Shown here in pieces: positions 1 to 11,754 of a DNA stretch of 64,000 bases. Made by a program: the position numbers and the translations under genes. The stretch is from contig OZ024810.1 in assembly GCA_964017045.1 (NCBI GenBank), positions 7,743,562 through 7,807,561 on the forward strand. Reading direction: 5' to 3'. The number at the start of each line of letters is the position of its first letter. Within the stretch, counting starts at the first letter, position 1. Source of the stretch: Omphiscola glabra (lineage: Eukaryota; Mollusca; Gastropoda; Lymnaeidae). The notes beneath the pieces were generated by a model that had not been told where the DNA came from, searched no databases, and saw nothing but the letters and a program-made list of their open reading frames with translations.

Positions 1-506
1 ATTGCAAAACTGCTATATAACATCTGGTTGATTTTGAGAAAAAGCTGCTTTTTTTTAAATTTAATTTATTTAGCAAATTTAGCATTTATGTATTTTGTTA
101 TGGTGACATTATATACTTAAATAAAGCTTTTGACTCATTAAATACATAACTGAATGGCTGGATGGTCCTAGTCGATTTGACGGACGAACAACAGCAACAT
201 AAAATACTGTAGATTGACATTTAACAAATCAGCCAAAATAGTTAACACTTTTTTTTTCATAAAAATGACAGAAGGTTTTTCAATTTGACTCCTCATATCG
301 GAACAGCATAAAAAAAAAAAACGCTATCAGGTAGCTTAAATAGAGGTGAGTCATGTTATAACGCATCATTGTTTGTTACACATTGTTACATATTGTTTGT
401 TATATATATGATTCTTAGTACGTTTAGGGTAATTTGGTCGTACTAGCACACACGTCTACATGTCATTGTATGCTGTAAAGTGAAATGAAAGGTTTGCTAC
501 TCTCTC
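1..506. other. AT-rich intergenic sequence, nothing recognised
   Basis: AT-rich DNA with homopolymer runs. I see no exon-like reading frame, RNA gene or transposon terminus here. Confidence 0.5.
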
Positions 507-710
507 CCTCCACCTATAGAGCGTAATGAAAGATTGGTTTCGGCCCATCCACCTAAAAGGGTGAAGTGAAAGATTTGGTTCGGTCAATCCACCTAATAGA
601 GTGTATTGAAAGATTTGGTTCGACCCATCCACCTGAGTGTAATGAAAGATTTGGTTCGGCCCATCCACCTAATAGGGTGAAGTGAAAGATTTGGTTCGGC
701 CCATCCACCT
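507..710. repeat. Minisatellite, ~45-bp unit, ~5 copies
   Basis: Degenerate tandem units share the core GAAAGATTTGGTTCGGCCCA followed by a CCACCTAATA stretch. The array stops where the retrotransposon at 711 begins. A further piece of the unit (AGAGTGTCATGAAAG) is seen just after that element's AAT tail, so the element seems to have inserted inside the array. Confidence 0.8.
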
Positions 711-2408
711 AATATTTTTTGTGATTTCTTCATAAGCAAAGTTGCTGACATTCGCGCTGACCTTGATCGTCTTGACGCACCGCCCCTAGATTTTCCTTCT
801 TCTTCTTGTATTAGTTCACATTTCGATGTTTTTAAACCTGTTTCAGAACTAGAGGTTAAAAATATTATTCTAAAATCTAAACCTACGTCATGTTCTTTGG
901 ACCCCATCCCCACCCCCCTGTTGGTTGAGTCATTAGATCATTCGCTCCCAACGATAACACACATAATCAATGAAAGCGTTTTTTCTGGCACTGTTCTATC
1001 TATTTGTAAGTCAGCTATCATCAAACATTTGCTTAAGAAACCTGGTCTAGATGAAAATAATTTAAAAAACTACAGACCTGTATCTAATTTATCATTTTTA
1101 TCTAAAGTCATTGAAAAACTAGTTCTGAAACAGCTTTTTGCTTACTTAAACGACAACTCTCTTCTCAGTCCTAATCAGTCAGCATATAGACCTTTCCACA
1201 GCACAGTGACAGCTCTCTTGAAAGTCACCAATGACCTCTTGCTCGCATTGGACAGCGGTAATGTCTCCATCCTGATCCTCTTAGATCTCAGTGCGGCCTT
1301 TGACACTGTTGACCATGGAACCCTTTACAAAACCCTTGAAAATTATTTTGGCATTTCTGGTTCTGTTTTGTCTTGGTTTAGGTCTTTCCTCTCCAATAGA
1401 TCGCAGGCGGTCTCTATCGATGACTGTCTCTCCGGCAGTGCTGATTTGGTGTACGGAGTGCCACAGGGGTCAGTTTTGGGCCCGGTTCTATTCACATTGT
1501 ACACCAGGCCACTGCTCCTCTTGCTTGGGAGGCATGCTGTTGAGAGCCAGTCATTCGCAGATGACACGCAGCTATACAAGCATACCCATCCCTCTCTTGT
1601 GGATTCCGCTGTCCAGACTTTGCAGGAGTGCATTGGTGATGTTAAGTCTTGGATGACACACAGCAAGTTGAAGCTGAACGATGACAAAACGGAAGCACTC
1701 CTCATTCACAATCACAAATCATCATCTACCTCAACTCTCCCCAATTCATTTCAAGTAGGTAACGCCGACATACAGTTTACATCCTCTGCTAGGAATCTTG
1801 GTTATATTCTTTCTAACAACATGTCTCTTGATAAACATAGCTCTCACACTTGTCGTTCTACATACACCGCTATCCGTCAGATCAGCTCCATCCGCCACTA
1901 CCTCACAGTTAGCGCAACAAAAACACTAGTCTGTGCTCTTGTTCTCTCTCGTCTTGACTATTGCAACTCTCTTCTGTCAGGTTCACCAAAACACTTCATA
2001 GAAAAACTACAAAAGATTCAAAATTCAGCTGCTAGGCTAGTTCTAAAGGCAAAAAAACATGATCATGTCACTCCACTACTCCACTCACTTCATTGGCTTC
2101 CTATACAGGCACACATTGATTACAAGCTGTCTGTTCTCTGTCATAACATTTTCTCAGATTCCTGCCCTTCCTATCTAACCGAACTTCTTTCTGTCTATTC
2201 ACCCCTTCGACAGCTTCGCTCCTCCGCAGACACGCGTATTCTGTCCGTTGCTAAGACACGTACTAAAACATATGGTGAACGATCTTTCTCTTTCTGCGCC
2301 CCCAAACAATGGAATTCTCTGCCACTTAACATCCGCAATATACCAACCACACATGCCTTCAAAACTGCACTCAAAACACATCTCTTTAAACTCTATTACC
2401 CCGACTGA
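711..2408 (+). pseudogene. Reverse transcriptase ORF2 fragment of a non-LTR element
   Basis: The frame is open from about 711, upstream of any start codon, to the stop at 2406-2408, so it is a 5'-truncated ORF2 and not a complete gene. Reverse-transcriptase blocks appear in order: NYRPVSNLSFLSKVIEKLV, the LDLSAAFDTVDH block near 1280-1316, VPQGSVLGPVLF, and the catalytic FADD at 1554-1565. A thumb/C-terminal region follows (LDYCNSLLSG, LHWLPI). No stop or frameshift is visible over about 1.7 kb, so the copy looks fairly young. No apurinic endonuclease domain is present. It should be unable to move unaided. Confidence 0.85.
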
Positions 2409-2665
2409 TTCCCCACATCTGACCGATAAACGATGCTGCTAGCTGCCGTCCATGGTATGTCATGTAAAAGTTATGGGTTGAATATGAATTTGTTTTTGTT
2501 TTGTCTCTATACAGCTGTTTTTTTAAATCACATAAATGCATTTTATTTTATTGTCACGATTATGTTTCCTTTGCTAATATTTTTATGAACAGCGCGGTGA
2601 GCCTAGCCCTAGGCTGGGGTACCGCGCTATATAAGACACCATATAATAATAATAATAATAATAAT
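711..2665 (+). mobile_element. 5'-truncated CR1/Jockey-like non-LTR retrotransposon
   Basis: The element holds one long reverse-transcriptase reading frame. It ends with a GC-rich 3' region (GCGCGGTGAGCCTAGCCCTA) and an (AAT)n tail near 2643-2665. The endonuclease half of a full element is missing, which is usual for target-primed insertions that fail to copy to the 5' end. It lies in a minisatellite whose units are seen on both sides. A minus-strand relative of its 3' tail lies at 31905-32075. The clade call (CR1/L2/Jockey-like) is inferred from motif style. Confidence 0.85.
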
Positions 2666-2854
2666 AGAGTGTCATGAAAGCGAGTGTGACCGACTTGTCT
2701 TTCTTGCGGTTGAGCGACTCTGAAAAGTGCATGTGTTGACTTCTTGCCAGGAATACCAAGTCATTTCGACGCCGCCAGTATATCTAGAGGTTCGCTGAAC
2801 GTCCCAAGATGGTTTTAGTGTTTGACTAGCAGTAGGGCTCATGTTGGCCGAGGT

Positions 2855-3055
2855 GGTTGGGGATACTTTGGCCAGCTCGCTAGTTTTACAGACAATACAT
2901 GTGATTGGTTGTGTATACTTGGGCCACCTCTTTATTTTGACAGACTATATACGTGATTGGTTGCGTATACTTAGGCCAACTCATTAGTTTAACAGACAAT
3001 AGACGTGATTGGTTGTTTATACCTGGGCCAGCTCATTGGTTGGCTGAGTTGGCCA
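2855..3055. repeat. Minisatellite, 52-bp unit, ~4 degenerate copies
   Basis: Units carry the core GTGATTGGTTGTGTATACTT followed by GGGCCA and an ACAGACAATA stretch. Successive cores start near 2901, 2953 and 3005, giving a 52-bp period. No coding sense. Confidence 0.7.
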
Positions 3056-4205
3056 ACAAACATTTGTGATAAGATAAGGCTATTCAGCGTCCCCTTACCC
3101 AAATCTAGCATCCACGTGTATAGCTTTAATATTTTAGCTTCCATCTCATTCTGACATTGACATTGTTACAGCCTCTGTCTTGGCCTATTTTTGTTAACTT
3201 CAGAGTAGATCTAAGCGTCCACCACTCGCCCATTTCTGTTTTGATATTCACTTAATCGATTAAGTGTGTAGTGACAATCCTTTTTACCCACTCCTCCCTT
3301 CATTTTTAAAAGGCTGTTTACGTTTCAATACCTTCTAATTTGTTCTGAAGAATGCTATCTGGTGAAGCAAATTTATAAAATTAATTTTCTGGAGTGTTCC
3401 AACTTTCTCCCTATAAATAAGGGGACAGTTTTGCCAGCAGGGAGAGATTTTTACTATTTTTTCTTAGACATTTATATACTTAAAAGATTTGATCTTTTAT
3501 GTGTGTACATTAATATTTGTATCTTTCGAGGATTATACTTTTTCACTTGATGTGCGGCAAGCTGATATAGTTTTATATCTATATGTTTGCTTTTTTTTTT
3601 AAAAATATCAATTTAATAGTACAGTTAAGTTGAATGTTGTTAATGTAACTAGCTTTGGTAGCTTTTTTCTTTGTTTACCTGTTCTCAAGCCTTCGTTACC
3701 TATTGTTCAACACACGAGCCGATTCGCAAAACCATATAAATTTACGTAACACACATGTATAGTTTATTTATATATAATCTGGACCATATATGAATATTCT
3801 AGGGTCGTCCTGAGGTTCCTTTGCGATGCAAATTGCTGGAACCAGATTGGTGCAGTTGTTGGCCAGATTTGCAATATTCGTTCTGTCAGTGGCGTACCTT
3901 GAATAAATGCCGCTCCGGGACAAACTCGCTCCCTCCAACACATATACCCTTTATTTAAATAATGTAATATCTAAAGCTGAAAAGATCCGCCGTCGGCAGT
4001 CGCCCCCCCCCCCACCCACCCACGGCTCGCCAATGGCCTTCTTTTGTCGTTGTGTCAGTTGCTCTAACACATGTTTCAGTTGCTCTAACACATGTATCAG
4101 TCGTACCGATTTATTTGTGTGCTAGATGAGGAGACTTGAACATCACGGTCGTTTGTCCCACAAATGGAGTCCATTGAGCGGTGGGCAGAGAGATGCTTGT
4201 AGTAG
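3056..4205. other. Intergenic DNA with a possible hAT half-terminus
   Basis: AT-rich sequence without convincing exons. At 3889 the string CAGTGGCGTACCTTG resembles one end of hAT-type MITEs, and a C-run with GCC-rich flank lies near 4000. I could not find a matching opposite end, so no element is called. Confidence 0.35.
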
Positions 4206-4211
4206 TTGGTG

Positions 4212-4493
4212 TTGTACTTGCCCAACCGATGCGATACGCCTACGATGTACTTGCCCAACCGATGCGATGCTATACGCCTGCGATGTACTTGCCCAACCGA
4301 TGCGATACGCCTGCGATGTACTTGCCCAACCGTTGCGATACGCCTGTGATGTACTTGCCCAACCGATGCGATACGCCTGCGATGTACTTGCCCAACCGAT
4401 GCGATACGCCTGCGATGTACTTGCCCAAGCGATGCGATACGCCTGCGATGTACTTGCCCAAGCGATGCGATACGCCTGCGATGTACTTGCCGG
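4212..4493. repeat. Minisatellite, 33-bp unit, ~8 copies
   Basis: The unit core is GATGTACTTGCCCAACCGAT followed by GCGATACGCCTGC. Because 33 is a multiple of three, the array stays open on both strands and gives artificial 11-residue protein repeats. It is CpG-rich compared with its surroundings. Confidence 0.9.
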
Positions 4494-4767
4494 CGCCATG
4501 AAAGACCTTCAGCTTGACCCCCAAAAAGAGAATGAAACACATTTTGTTGGTGTTGGACCTCTCAGGATGCACGCATGCTGTCTTAGGAAAGTCTGGATTT
4601 TAGAGTTCACACTCCTCTCTTTTTATGTATATAATCAACTCGAATATCGTGAATTAGTATTATCCTAACAAAGGCGGGTCCATTTAAAAAGAATATTTAA
4701 AAAATTGGTTTTTAAATTAAATAAATTCCCTTATTGTTTATTCTGGAGTGATTTCCGGGTGTCCGTC

Positions 4768-4855
4768 AAGAATCCACCTCTGCTAGAGTTGGATCGCCAA
4801 GAATCCACCTCTGCTAGAGTTGGATCGCCAAGAATCCACCTCTGCTAAAGTTGGA
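4768..4855. repeat. Minisatellite, 31-bp unit, 3 copies
   Basis: Three near-identical units with core AAGAATCCACCTCTGCTAGA followed by GTTGGATCGCC. Confidence 0.85.
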
Positions 4856-6170
4856 TATAATCTGTCGTCTTCACTGCAAAGGAATAAAATGTAAAATAGA
4901 AGTAGACATTAAAGCACAATACAATACAGCGGTTCCTACACTTTGCTCCACTAACCTCCGGGATTCATATTATCAGTATGTTTCTTGTCTTTTTTTTTGG
5001 TTGGGGTGGGGGTAGGTGTCTGCAAAATAAAAATCACTATTAGTCTTGTTCTTAATTCATGGCATGATATTCCCAGGGTCGGGGGGCGCCCTAAGATAAG
5101 ATGACCACTTTGTTTTTAAATATCACACCAGGATATTTCAACTCGTTAATGGCGACAAAGTTGGTTGTCCCAAAGTAGCTAATTGTTTTGTTTGCATATT
5201 GAACTCCTTTGACTGTAAGACGTTCTTTGGAAGCACACAAAATATCATGCTGCCATTTTAGATGAATGATATATTGTGTATAGTTATGTCCTGTTACTTA
5301 TTCGTGCCTGGACAGCGGAAAAACTCGATTTTTTAAATAAAATAATCCGTCTGCAAAGGCTCGATAGAGTAATAATTTTTAATTTTGTAGTCTTTAAGTT
5401 TATCAATGTCCAAATAAAAATAATAATAACCAACAAACGTTTGCTGCCCTCTCGGATACTACTTTTCAGCTAAGTGCAATTTTTTACTTTAATTCTGTTT
5501 CTTCTGTTGTTTGTTCGATGACGAAGGCTTCCTGTCGACACGTTCGTTGATTTGTTGCGTTCCTCTTTTTCCAGGTTTTCCCATACTTTGTTTTAGTCAT
5601 TACCTTTTTTAACAGAACGAATGGTCACCTTGCCCTACGAACTACACTGAAAACATGATCCTCATGGGCTCAAATTAGGACCTTAGATATGGGAAAAGTT
5701 CAACAATAATAAAAAGAACACAGACACAATACTTTCTTATCCCGCGATAACGGGCCAAAATGAACGTATCAGATGATGGTCCTGTGATGCACCTTGCTCT
5801 CTTGGGTTGATAATGATGCAATGACCTTGTCCACATGAAACGCCCAGGTTGTCCATTGCCACCCGCCCACACACTTACTTACAGCTGGATAGATACGGCG
5901 TTCCCTTCGTCAACTCACCGGAGACTTACCCCGATCGCCGTGTCGCTGTTCTTTAGTAGGTACGTGCTAGCTTTTGGCTGGATTCACATATGTTACATTG
6001 TACGTGGATTAAAACATACTGTACGTTATCTGTGGATTCTTATGCGGTACCATCATTTTGTGTGTGTGTTGGATACAAACGCTTTACCTTGTGTGGGGTT
6101 ATGAATGTGGTACCTTGTTTGAGGATTCATATTCGGTAAATTGTACGTGGATTCATCTTTTGGATACCTT
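4856..6170. other. Intergenic DNA, nothing recognised
   Basis: Short ORFs of 60-90 codons occur on both strands but show no domain, conserved motif or splice context. They are treated as chance. Confidence 0.4.
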
Positions 6171-6179
6171 GAATTACCT

Positions 6180-6475
6180 TGTGTGCGGCTTAAATGTCTG
6201 ATTTTTTTGGAGATTCTCGTGTAACGTTGTGTGTTAGTACATCATCTGAACAATTGTCGTTGGAGACTCGCGCGTAACGTTGTGTGTTAGTGCATCATCT
6301 GAACAATTACCGTTGGAGATTCATGTGTATCGTTTTGTGTTATAGTACATCAATCATCTGAACAATTACCGTTGGAGACACGCGCGTAACGTTGTGTGTT
6401 AGTACATCATCTGAACAATTACCGTTGGAGACTCGCGCGTAACATTGTGTGTTAGTACATCATCTCAACAATTGC
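6180..6475. repeat. Minisatellite, ~53-bp unit, ~5 copies
   Basis: Units carry GTAACGTTGTGTGTTAGTAC then ATCATCTGAACAATTACCGT and a GGAGACTCGCGC segment. Copies differ by substitutions and small indels. Confidence 0.85.
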
Positions 6476-6774
6476 CCAAAAATGAATCTGTTTAAATGTG
6501 TAAACGCCATCTATTATATGATGTAGTTTCTATTGCAATAGAACGGGAAATTGTATACAGACACGGGTCATCGAGCCGGAATGACGTACGCGGACACACA
6601 GACAGAGGCTGGTGGACCATGCCCATTGGTGTCGTCAACGTTGTTGACTAAAGTACTCTAAACAATGTCCAATGGCAAGATCAACATATAAGATAACCGA
6701 GTGGTCCAAATAAGCACCCGTGTTCAGATAACTCAAGTTGTTGCCCTAGGAACGCCCTCATTCAGCACACAGAT

Positions 6775-7333
6775 AGTAGCCGGACAAGACACACAGTAGT
6801 ACTAGATGCCGTGTAGCCGGACAAGACACGCGGTAGTACTAGATGCCGTGTATCCGGACAAGACACAAGGTAGTACTAGATGCCGTGTTGTCGGACAAGA
6901 CACACAGTAGTACTAGACGCCGTGTAGCCGTACAAGACATACAGTAGTACTAGATGCCGTGTAGCCGGACAAGACACGTGGTAGTACTAGATGCCGTGTA
7001 GCCGGACAAGACACGCAGTAGTACTAGTTGCCGTGTAGCCGGACAAGACACACAGTAGTACTAGATGCCGTGTTGTCGGACAAGACACACAGTAGTGCTA
7101 GATGCCGTGTAGCCCGACAAAACACACAGTAGTACTAGATGCCGTGTTGTCGGACAAAACACACGGTAGTACTTGATGTCGTGTTGTCGGACAAAACACG
7201 CGGTAGTACTAGATGCCGTATTGCCGGACAAGACACAAGGTAGTACTAGATGCCGTGTAGCCGGACAAGACACAAGGTAGTACTAGATGCCGTGTAGCCG
7301 GACAAGACACACGGTAGTAGCCCACTAGATGCC
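6775..7333. repeat. Minisatellite, ~37-bp unit, ~15 copies
   Basis: Units read TAGCCGGACAAGACACACAG then TAGTACTAGATGCCGTG, with scattered substitutions. ORFs across it, including the minus-strand ones, only translate the repeat. Confidence 0.9.
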
Positions 7334-8702
7334 GTGACACTCACTCGAAAGTAACAAATTAACATGTATTGGGGCAAAGCTGAAAATGTTTTGAATACTC
7401 GCTCGTTTTGTGATAAATTGTTGACTGTTATTTCGCTCTCCGCAGAGTCATTTGAGTCAATTATACATTTCATTTGGGATGGGAGATACTTAAGTTGGGG
7501 GGGGGGGGTGTATTTTGGTAAACGGAACGAGGAGAGGGCTATACCTATCATGTGTTGTTTTGTTTGTTTTTTAACGGGTTGGGTGGGGGGGGGGGTCGGC
7601 GAGTATGCTTCACGACACTATGAGTAAATATGACAATATTTGATAACTCATCTTTCCAAAGCTTACCTAAATTCATTAGGGTCGCCTCCCCCCACCCGAA
7701 CCTCTCGTCGCCACCTATTCGCGGTTGTGAATTCCCTGACGTGGATCACTCAGCCGTGTGGAGAACGGTCAAAATATATCCATCTTGTCATTCACTCTGC
7801 CCCTCCACCCCGGGGTCACTTTTCGACCTCACTACCATTTAGACCCCCCCCCCCCCCCCGACATCTGGGCCGTTTAAATTAAAAAAAGCAACAAATCCTA
7901 GATGCGCCGCTGCACGCGCTATTCTAAGGTATTAAAGACGGACAAAGTTTTGTGTGGACTTTAAAGCCTTATGGTGCTCTTCTTCAAATATTTAAGATAC
8001 AGTTTTCCAAAATTCTTCTCGGAGTCTGTATCAATATGTCATATTATGAGCATCTTTACACACCGCGGGGGAGGGAAAGTGCGAGGGGGGGGGGAAAAAC
8101 AACTGAACTACAGTTATAAGTAATTTTTACAGATGGATTTTCTTTCGATCCTGTAAATATTTTATAGCGGACTGAAACCATTTATAAACCCTGACCCGTC
8201 ACCCACGGTATTCTCTCTGGGTTTGCGTTTGATTTCTAAATCATTTGGCCCCCATAGCGCCCCTTTCCCTTGCTCAAGTCTTAAGGCCTTGATTCCGTAT
8301 CTCTTATACAAAAGTATCGTTTCAGTTTATCGATTGGCTATTTAAAGTACTTCAGCTTTACTTCACCCCCTACCCATCCCACCCCGGTATGGATAGTTGT
8401 GTTCTATAGAACTTTCTCCTTCTGTCCAAACGTACGGCAACTTCTTACAATGGATTGCGTTGGTTTCTTTCAAACAAGACCTGCTTGCAACTCAGCTGTC
8501 ATCTGGAAGCGCTAGATTTATGCCCAGAAATATCTTGGTCAAATCAGAGGTCCTTAAACTATATCTGCCTTTTTCTTATAGTTTAGGAGACTGAAAAGAA
8601 AGGGGGGGGGGCGGAGCTACTGGATCACATTTTTAGAATCAGTAGGTTTTAAAATATATATATATATATTAAGCGCTTCGTTTCCTTTTTATTCAGGCTT
8701 AC
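7334..8702. other. Intergenic DNA with G/C homopolymers
   Basis: G-runs near 7498 and 7587, a long C-run near 7845, a G-run near 8085 and a (TA)n tract near 8655. The sequence CTAGATGCGCCGCTG near 7898 looks like one end of a hAT-type MITE, but no partner end was found. No host gene is evident. Confidence 0.4.
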
Positions 8703-9535
8703 GAAACCCTAAACAAAACTACATACATAACATCTGAACAAAACTACATAACACCTGGACAAAACTATATAACACCTGAACAAAACTACATAACACCTAA
8801 ACAAAACTATATAACATCTGGACAAAACTACATAAAACCTGAACAAAACTATATAACATCTGGACAAAACTATATAACATCTGGACAAAACTATATAACT
8901 TCTGGACAAAACTATATAACACCTGAACAAAACTACATAACACCTAAACAAAACTATATAACATCTGGACAAAACTACATAAAACCTGAACAAAACTATA
9001 TAACATCTGGACAAAACTATATAACATCTGGACAAAACTATATAACATCTGGACAAAACTATATAACACCTAAACAAAACTATATAACATCTGGACAAAA
9101 CTACATAACACCTGAACAAAACTATATAACATCTGGACAAACCTATATAACATCTGAACAAAACTACATAACACCTAAACAAAACTATATAACATCTGTA
9201 CAAAACTACATAACACCTGAAAAAAACTATATTACATCTCGACAAAACTACATAACACCTAAACAAAACTATATAACATCTGGACAAAACTACATAACAC
9301 CTGAACAAAACTATATAACATCTGGACAAAACTATATAACATCTGAACAAAACTACATAACACCTAAACAAAACTATATAACATCTGTACAAAACTACAT
9401 AACACCTGAAAAAAACTATATTACATCTCGACAAAACTATATAACACCTAAACAAAACTATATAACACCAACAAAAAAACTATTTTACACCTAAAAAAGC
9501 TATATAACACCTGGACAAAACTATATAACATGTGA
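8703..9535. repeat. Minisatellite, 21-bp unit, ~39 copies
   Basis: The unit is AACATCTGGACAAAACTATA plus T, with regular variants (ACCTGAACAAAACTACATA and ACCTAAACAAAACTATATA). A 21-bp period keeps the minus strand open for 248 codons as a 7-residue repeat. Variant types occur in repeating blocks, for example the stretches near 9000 and 9300, which suggests secondary duplication of multi-unit blocks. Confidence 0.93.
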
Positions 9536-9714
9536 ACAAAGTGTTAAACAATGATATATTTTATCGAAAAGAACTTGGTGAGCTCTATCGCCTGGTTAAC
9601 GTGTATATTGAGACCATTGATTTTGATCCTGTTTGAGACTTGAAATATAGACACCGTGTTTACATTGACCGAAGAAGTTGTAATAACTTTCTGCTCTACT
9701 TATTCAATTAGAAA

Positions 9715-9879
9715 CAGGACCGGCCCTAACAATTTCGGGGCCCTATGCAAAACGGATTGCGCGGAGCCCAGTCTGGGTAGGGATAAGGATAATAAGTGAA
9801 AATTAAGATTTTGTATTATAAAATAAAGTGCGGGGCCCACTGCGGCCGCTTAGGTTGCAGTAGCCTAAGGCCGGCCCTG
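9715..9879. mobile_element. 165-bp hAT-type MITE with perfect TSD
   Basis: The left end reads CAGGACCGGCCCTAAC. The right end, reverse-complemented, reads CAGGGCCGGCCTTAGG, so the termini are inverted repeats of the CAGGGCCGGCC type typical of hAT elements. The element is flanked by identical 8-bp copies of ATTAGAAA at 9707-9714 and 9880-9887. Eight-bp duplications are the hAT signature. It carries no transposase. Confidence 0.9.
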
Positions 9880-9887
9880 ATTAGAAA

Positions 9888-11080
9888 TATCCTAAACGGT
9901 ATGAAGCGTAATTGCAGTGTACATTGAACTAGTGAATGAATTATAGACACCCCCCACCAGCACCCGGGGAGGGGGGGATTTATTAAAGTACTTGTACTCT
10001 AGACATGGAATGGTTAGGCGTCTTTGAGGGGCTTTGATATTTGCTCTTCTGTTCTGTGAAGGGCTGTAATTTCAGGCCATGTGAGAACTCTTCAACATGG
10101 TAGCCGACGGAGTGCCGCCGCCTTACATCGTATATTGGATCACACATTGTTGGGGTGCCAGCCGAGTCCCGCCTAGCATCGGAAACAGTCACGGTAACAG
10201 TTCCTTGAGGAAATACATGGCTGCATGGGAAACAATGTTTTCGCGACTTTGTATGTAACACCCATCTACACCCACCCCAAAAAAAATAAATAAAAATGAC
10301 GTGTCCTTGGGGACACTGTGACATTGAGGCCTATAGTGCATCAGATTACCTTTACATATGTTTTTGTGTCTGTGATAGATGTGCTTCAGTTGGCACGTCA
10401 AGCAGACATGACAAAAAGAAAGAGTTGAACCTGCCAAGTTAAAGCGAAAACTTTTCATAGCCTTCTGGGAAACTCAGTATGATTCATTTCTCTTGATAAG
10501 GTTGAGCCCAGACTTAAACTCTTACAACCTTGGCTAGCACATCACAGGCGAGCCTCATCCAGTAGGCGTCACCGTAAATTAAACATATTAACACGTATTT
10601 ACGTGTTTGACCCGTCGAAACCCTCCATTGGCGTGGGGCACTCTGGGGATTAAGTTTTCTACTGTTTCAGCAGTTGGGATCTGTACATGTGTCGTATCTA
10701 TGTGGGTAGCTTCATGTCGGACAGTGATGTGCTCGCGTCTGCCTGAAGAGGCTTTGTTAGCAACGCGCCAGTTTCTCACTCGGTCGCGACATGTTGTGGT
10801 AGATCTTTCGTGCCGTGTCACATACTGCCATGCCTTTGAGCCGGTCTTCACGTAAGTGGTCTTACGAAAGAGAGAATGGACAGCAGCTTCCACCCCCTAG
10901 AGTCTTGGATTTGTGTTTCCTAGACCTCTTGTCCAGGGAGTCATGTCCTAGGTCCCCTGTCGAGGGAGTCATTCGGTCGTGCCGAAGGCGCCGGATCATT
11001 AACTTCGGCCGAACGCCTCGGTTGCGTCTGAAGCCTACCAGTCTCTCGCACCGCGTAGAGGAGCTTCCATGCAATTAGTT
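9888..11080. other. Intergenic DNA including a CpG-rich segment
   Basis: From about 10600 to 11080 base composition turns CpG-rich, with overlapping ORFs of 70-100 codons on both strands and no recognisable domain. The segment adjoins tRNA-like repeats and a retrotransposon tail, so it may be transposon-derived. I cannot name it. Confidence 0.35.
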
Positions 11081-11084
11081 AACA

Positions 11085-11280
11085 CATATTCCGGTGAGGG
11101 TCTGAGATGCTCTCTTATGACCCCGGCAAATGCATAGACTACCAGCTCCATCTGATGAGCTACGCCACACACGCCAATCTACTAGCTAACGCACATATTA
11201 CGGCGAGGGTCTGAGATTATTCTCTTATGAACTTGGCGAGTACATAGGCAATGGACTCCAACTGCTGAGCCATATTACAT
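11085..11280 (-). repeat. Two tandem tRNA-like (SINE-like) units
   Basis: On the minus strand two copies about 105 bp apart begin with TGGCTCAGCAGTTGG and TAGCTCATCAGATGG. Both resemble the internal A-box promoter of tRNAs. Each is followed by a GTTCATAAGAGA- or GGTCATAAGAGA-like segment and CTCAGACCCTC. The B-box match is poor and no clean cloverleaf could be drawn by eye. A tRNA-derived SINE or a 3' UTR repeat of the neighbouring retroelement are both possible. Confidence 0.35.
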
Positions 11281-11600
11281 TTTCCTCACGCAGGGCTCTC
11301 CCGCCGCCCTGGCCTCCTCGAAACATCATGTGTTGACATTCGGTCAACAGATACGCTAGTGTTTCTAGGAACAGGCTGCAATGCCGGCAGGTAGGGCCCC
11401 TGTTGTGATCTATCCCTAGCCGGTTGAAATGTGTGCCGATGGGACAGTGCTCGATTCGCATCTGTGTCACTAGACTCTGCTGCATGCGGCCTAACCCCCG
11501 CCATGGGTATTGTTTGCTAGGAGTGGGAAAGTCAGTTGTCTGTCGTGAAACTAAATGTTTCAATCAATAAAGCTTGCCACACCTCCCTCCAAGATGCTGG
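11225..11600 (-). pseudogene. C-terminal fragment of a non-LTR retrotransposon ORF
   Basis: The minus-strand frame contains MRIEHCPIGTHFNRLGI followed by CRHC, a spacer, then LETLAYLLTECQHM. This is the CxxC...H...C zinc-knuckle-like tail seen after the RT/RNase H region of I/R1/Jockey-type elements (consensus: LR.GH.P...L.R.G....CR.C....ET..HLL..C). No RT motif is seen upstream, so only a 3' fragment remains. Confidence 0.55.
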
Positions 11601-11754
11601 ACTTCACAGTCATCCGTTTGATAGGGCATACGACACTCATTAGATCCTGGTATCCAATAGTGGTTGCAGATGATTACCGCCAAGTTGGATCGATACAAGA
11701 GGACACGTGTTGCCCTGATTTGGTAATCAAATAACAATTTGAGTGGTTTATGTT

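Noticed and set aside
3889..4020. CAGTGGCGTACC terminus, considered as a hAT MITE
   Set aside because: No matching opposite terminus or 8-bp duplication was found within a reasonable distance.
4097..4668. ORFs of 100-180 codons on both strands with AYRIAWASTSQ-like or YACDVLAQ-like repeats
   Set aside because: Translation of a 33-bp array; open on both strands because the period is a multiple of three.
6775..7333. Possible CRISPR-like array
   Set aside because: Units are contiguous and similar along their whole length with no unique spacers, in a eukaryotic genome. It is a minisatellite.
8709..9455. 248-codon minus-strand ORF with RCYIVLF-type repeats
   Set aside because: Pure translation of a 21-bp minisatellite; no start context, domain or non-repeat flank.
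10588..11078. Overlapping 70-100-codon ORFs on both strands in a CpG-rich stretch
   Set aside because: No motif, and both strands open equally, which fits high GC and not selection for coding.
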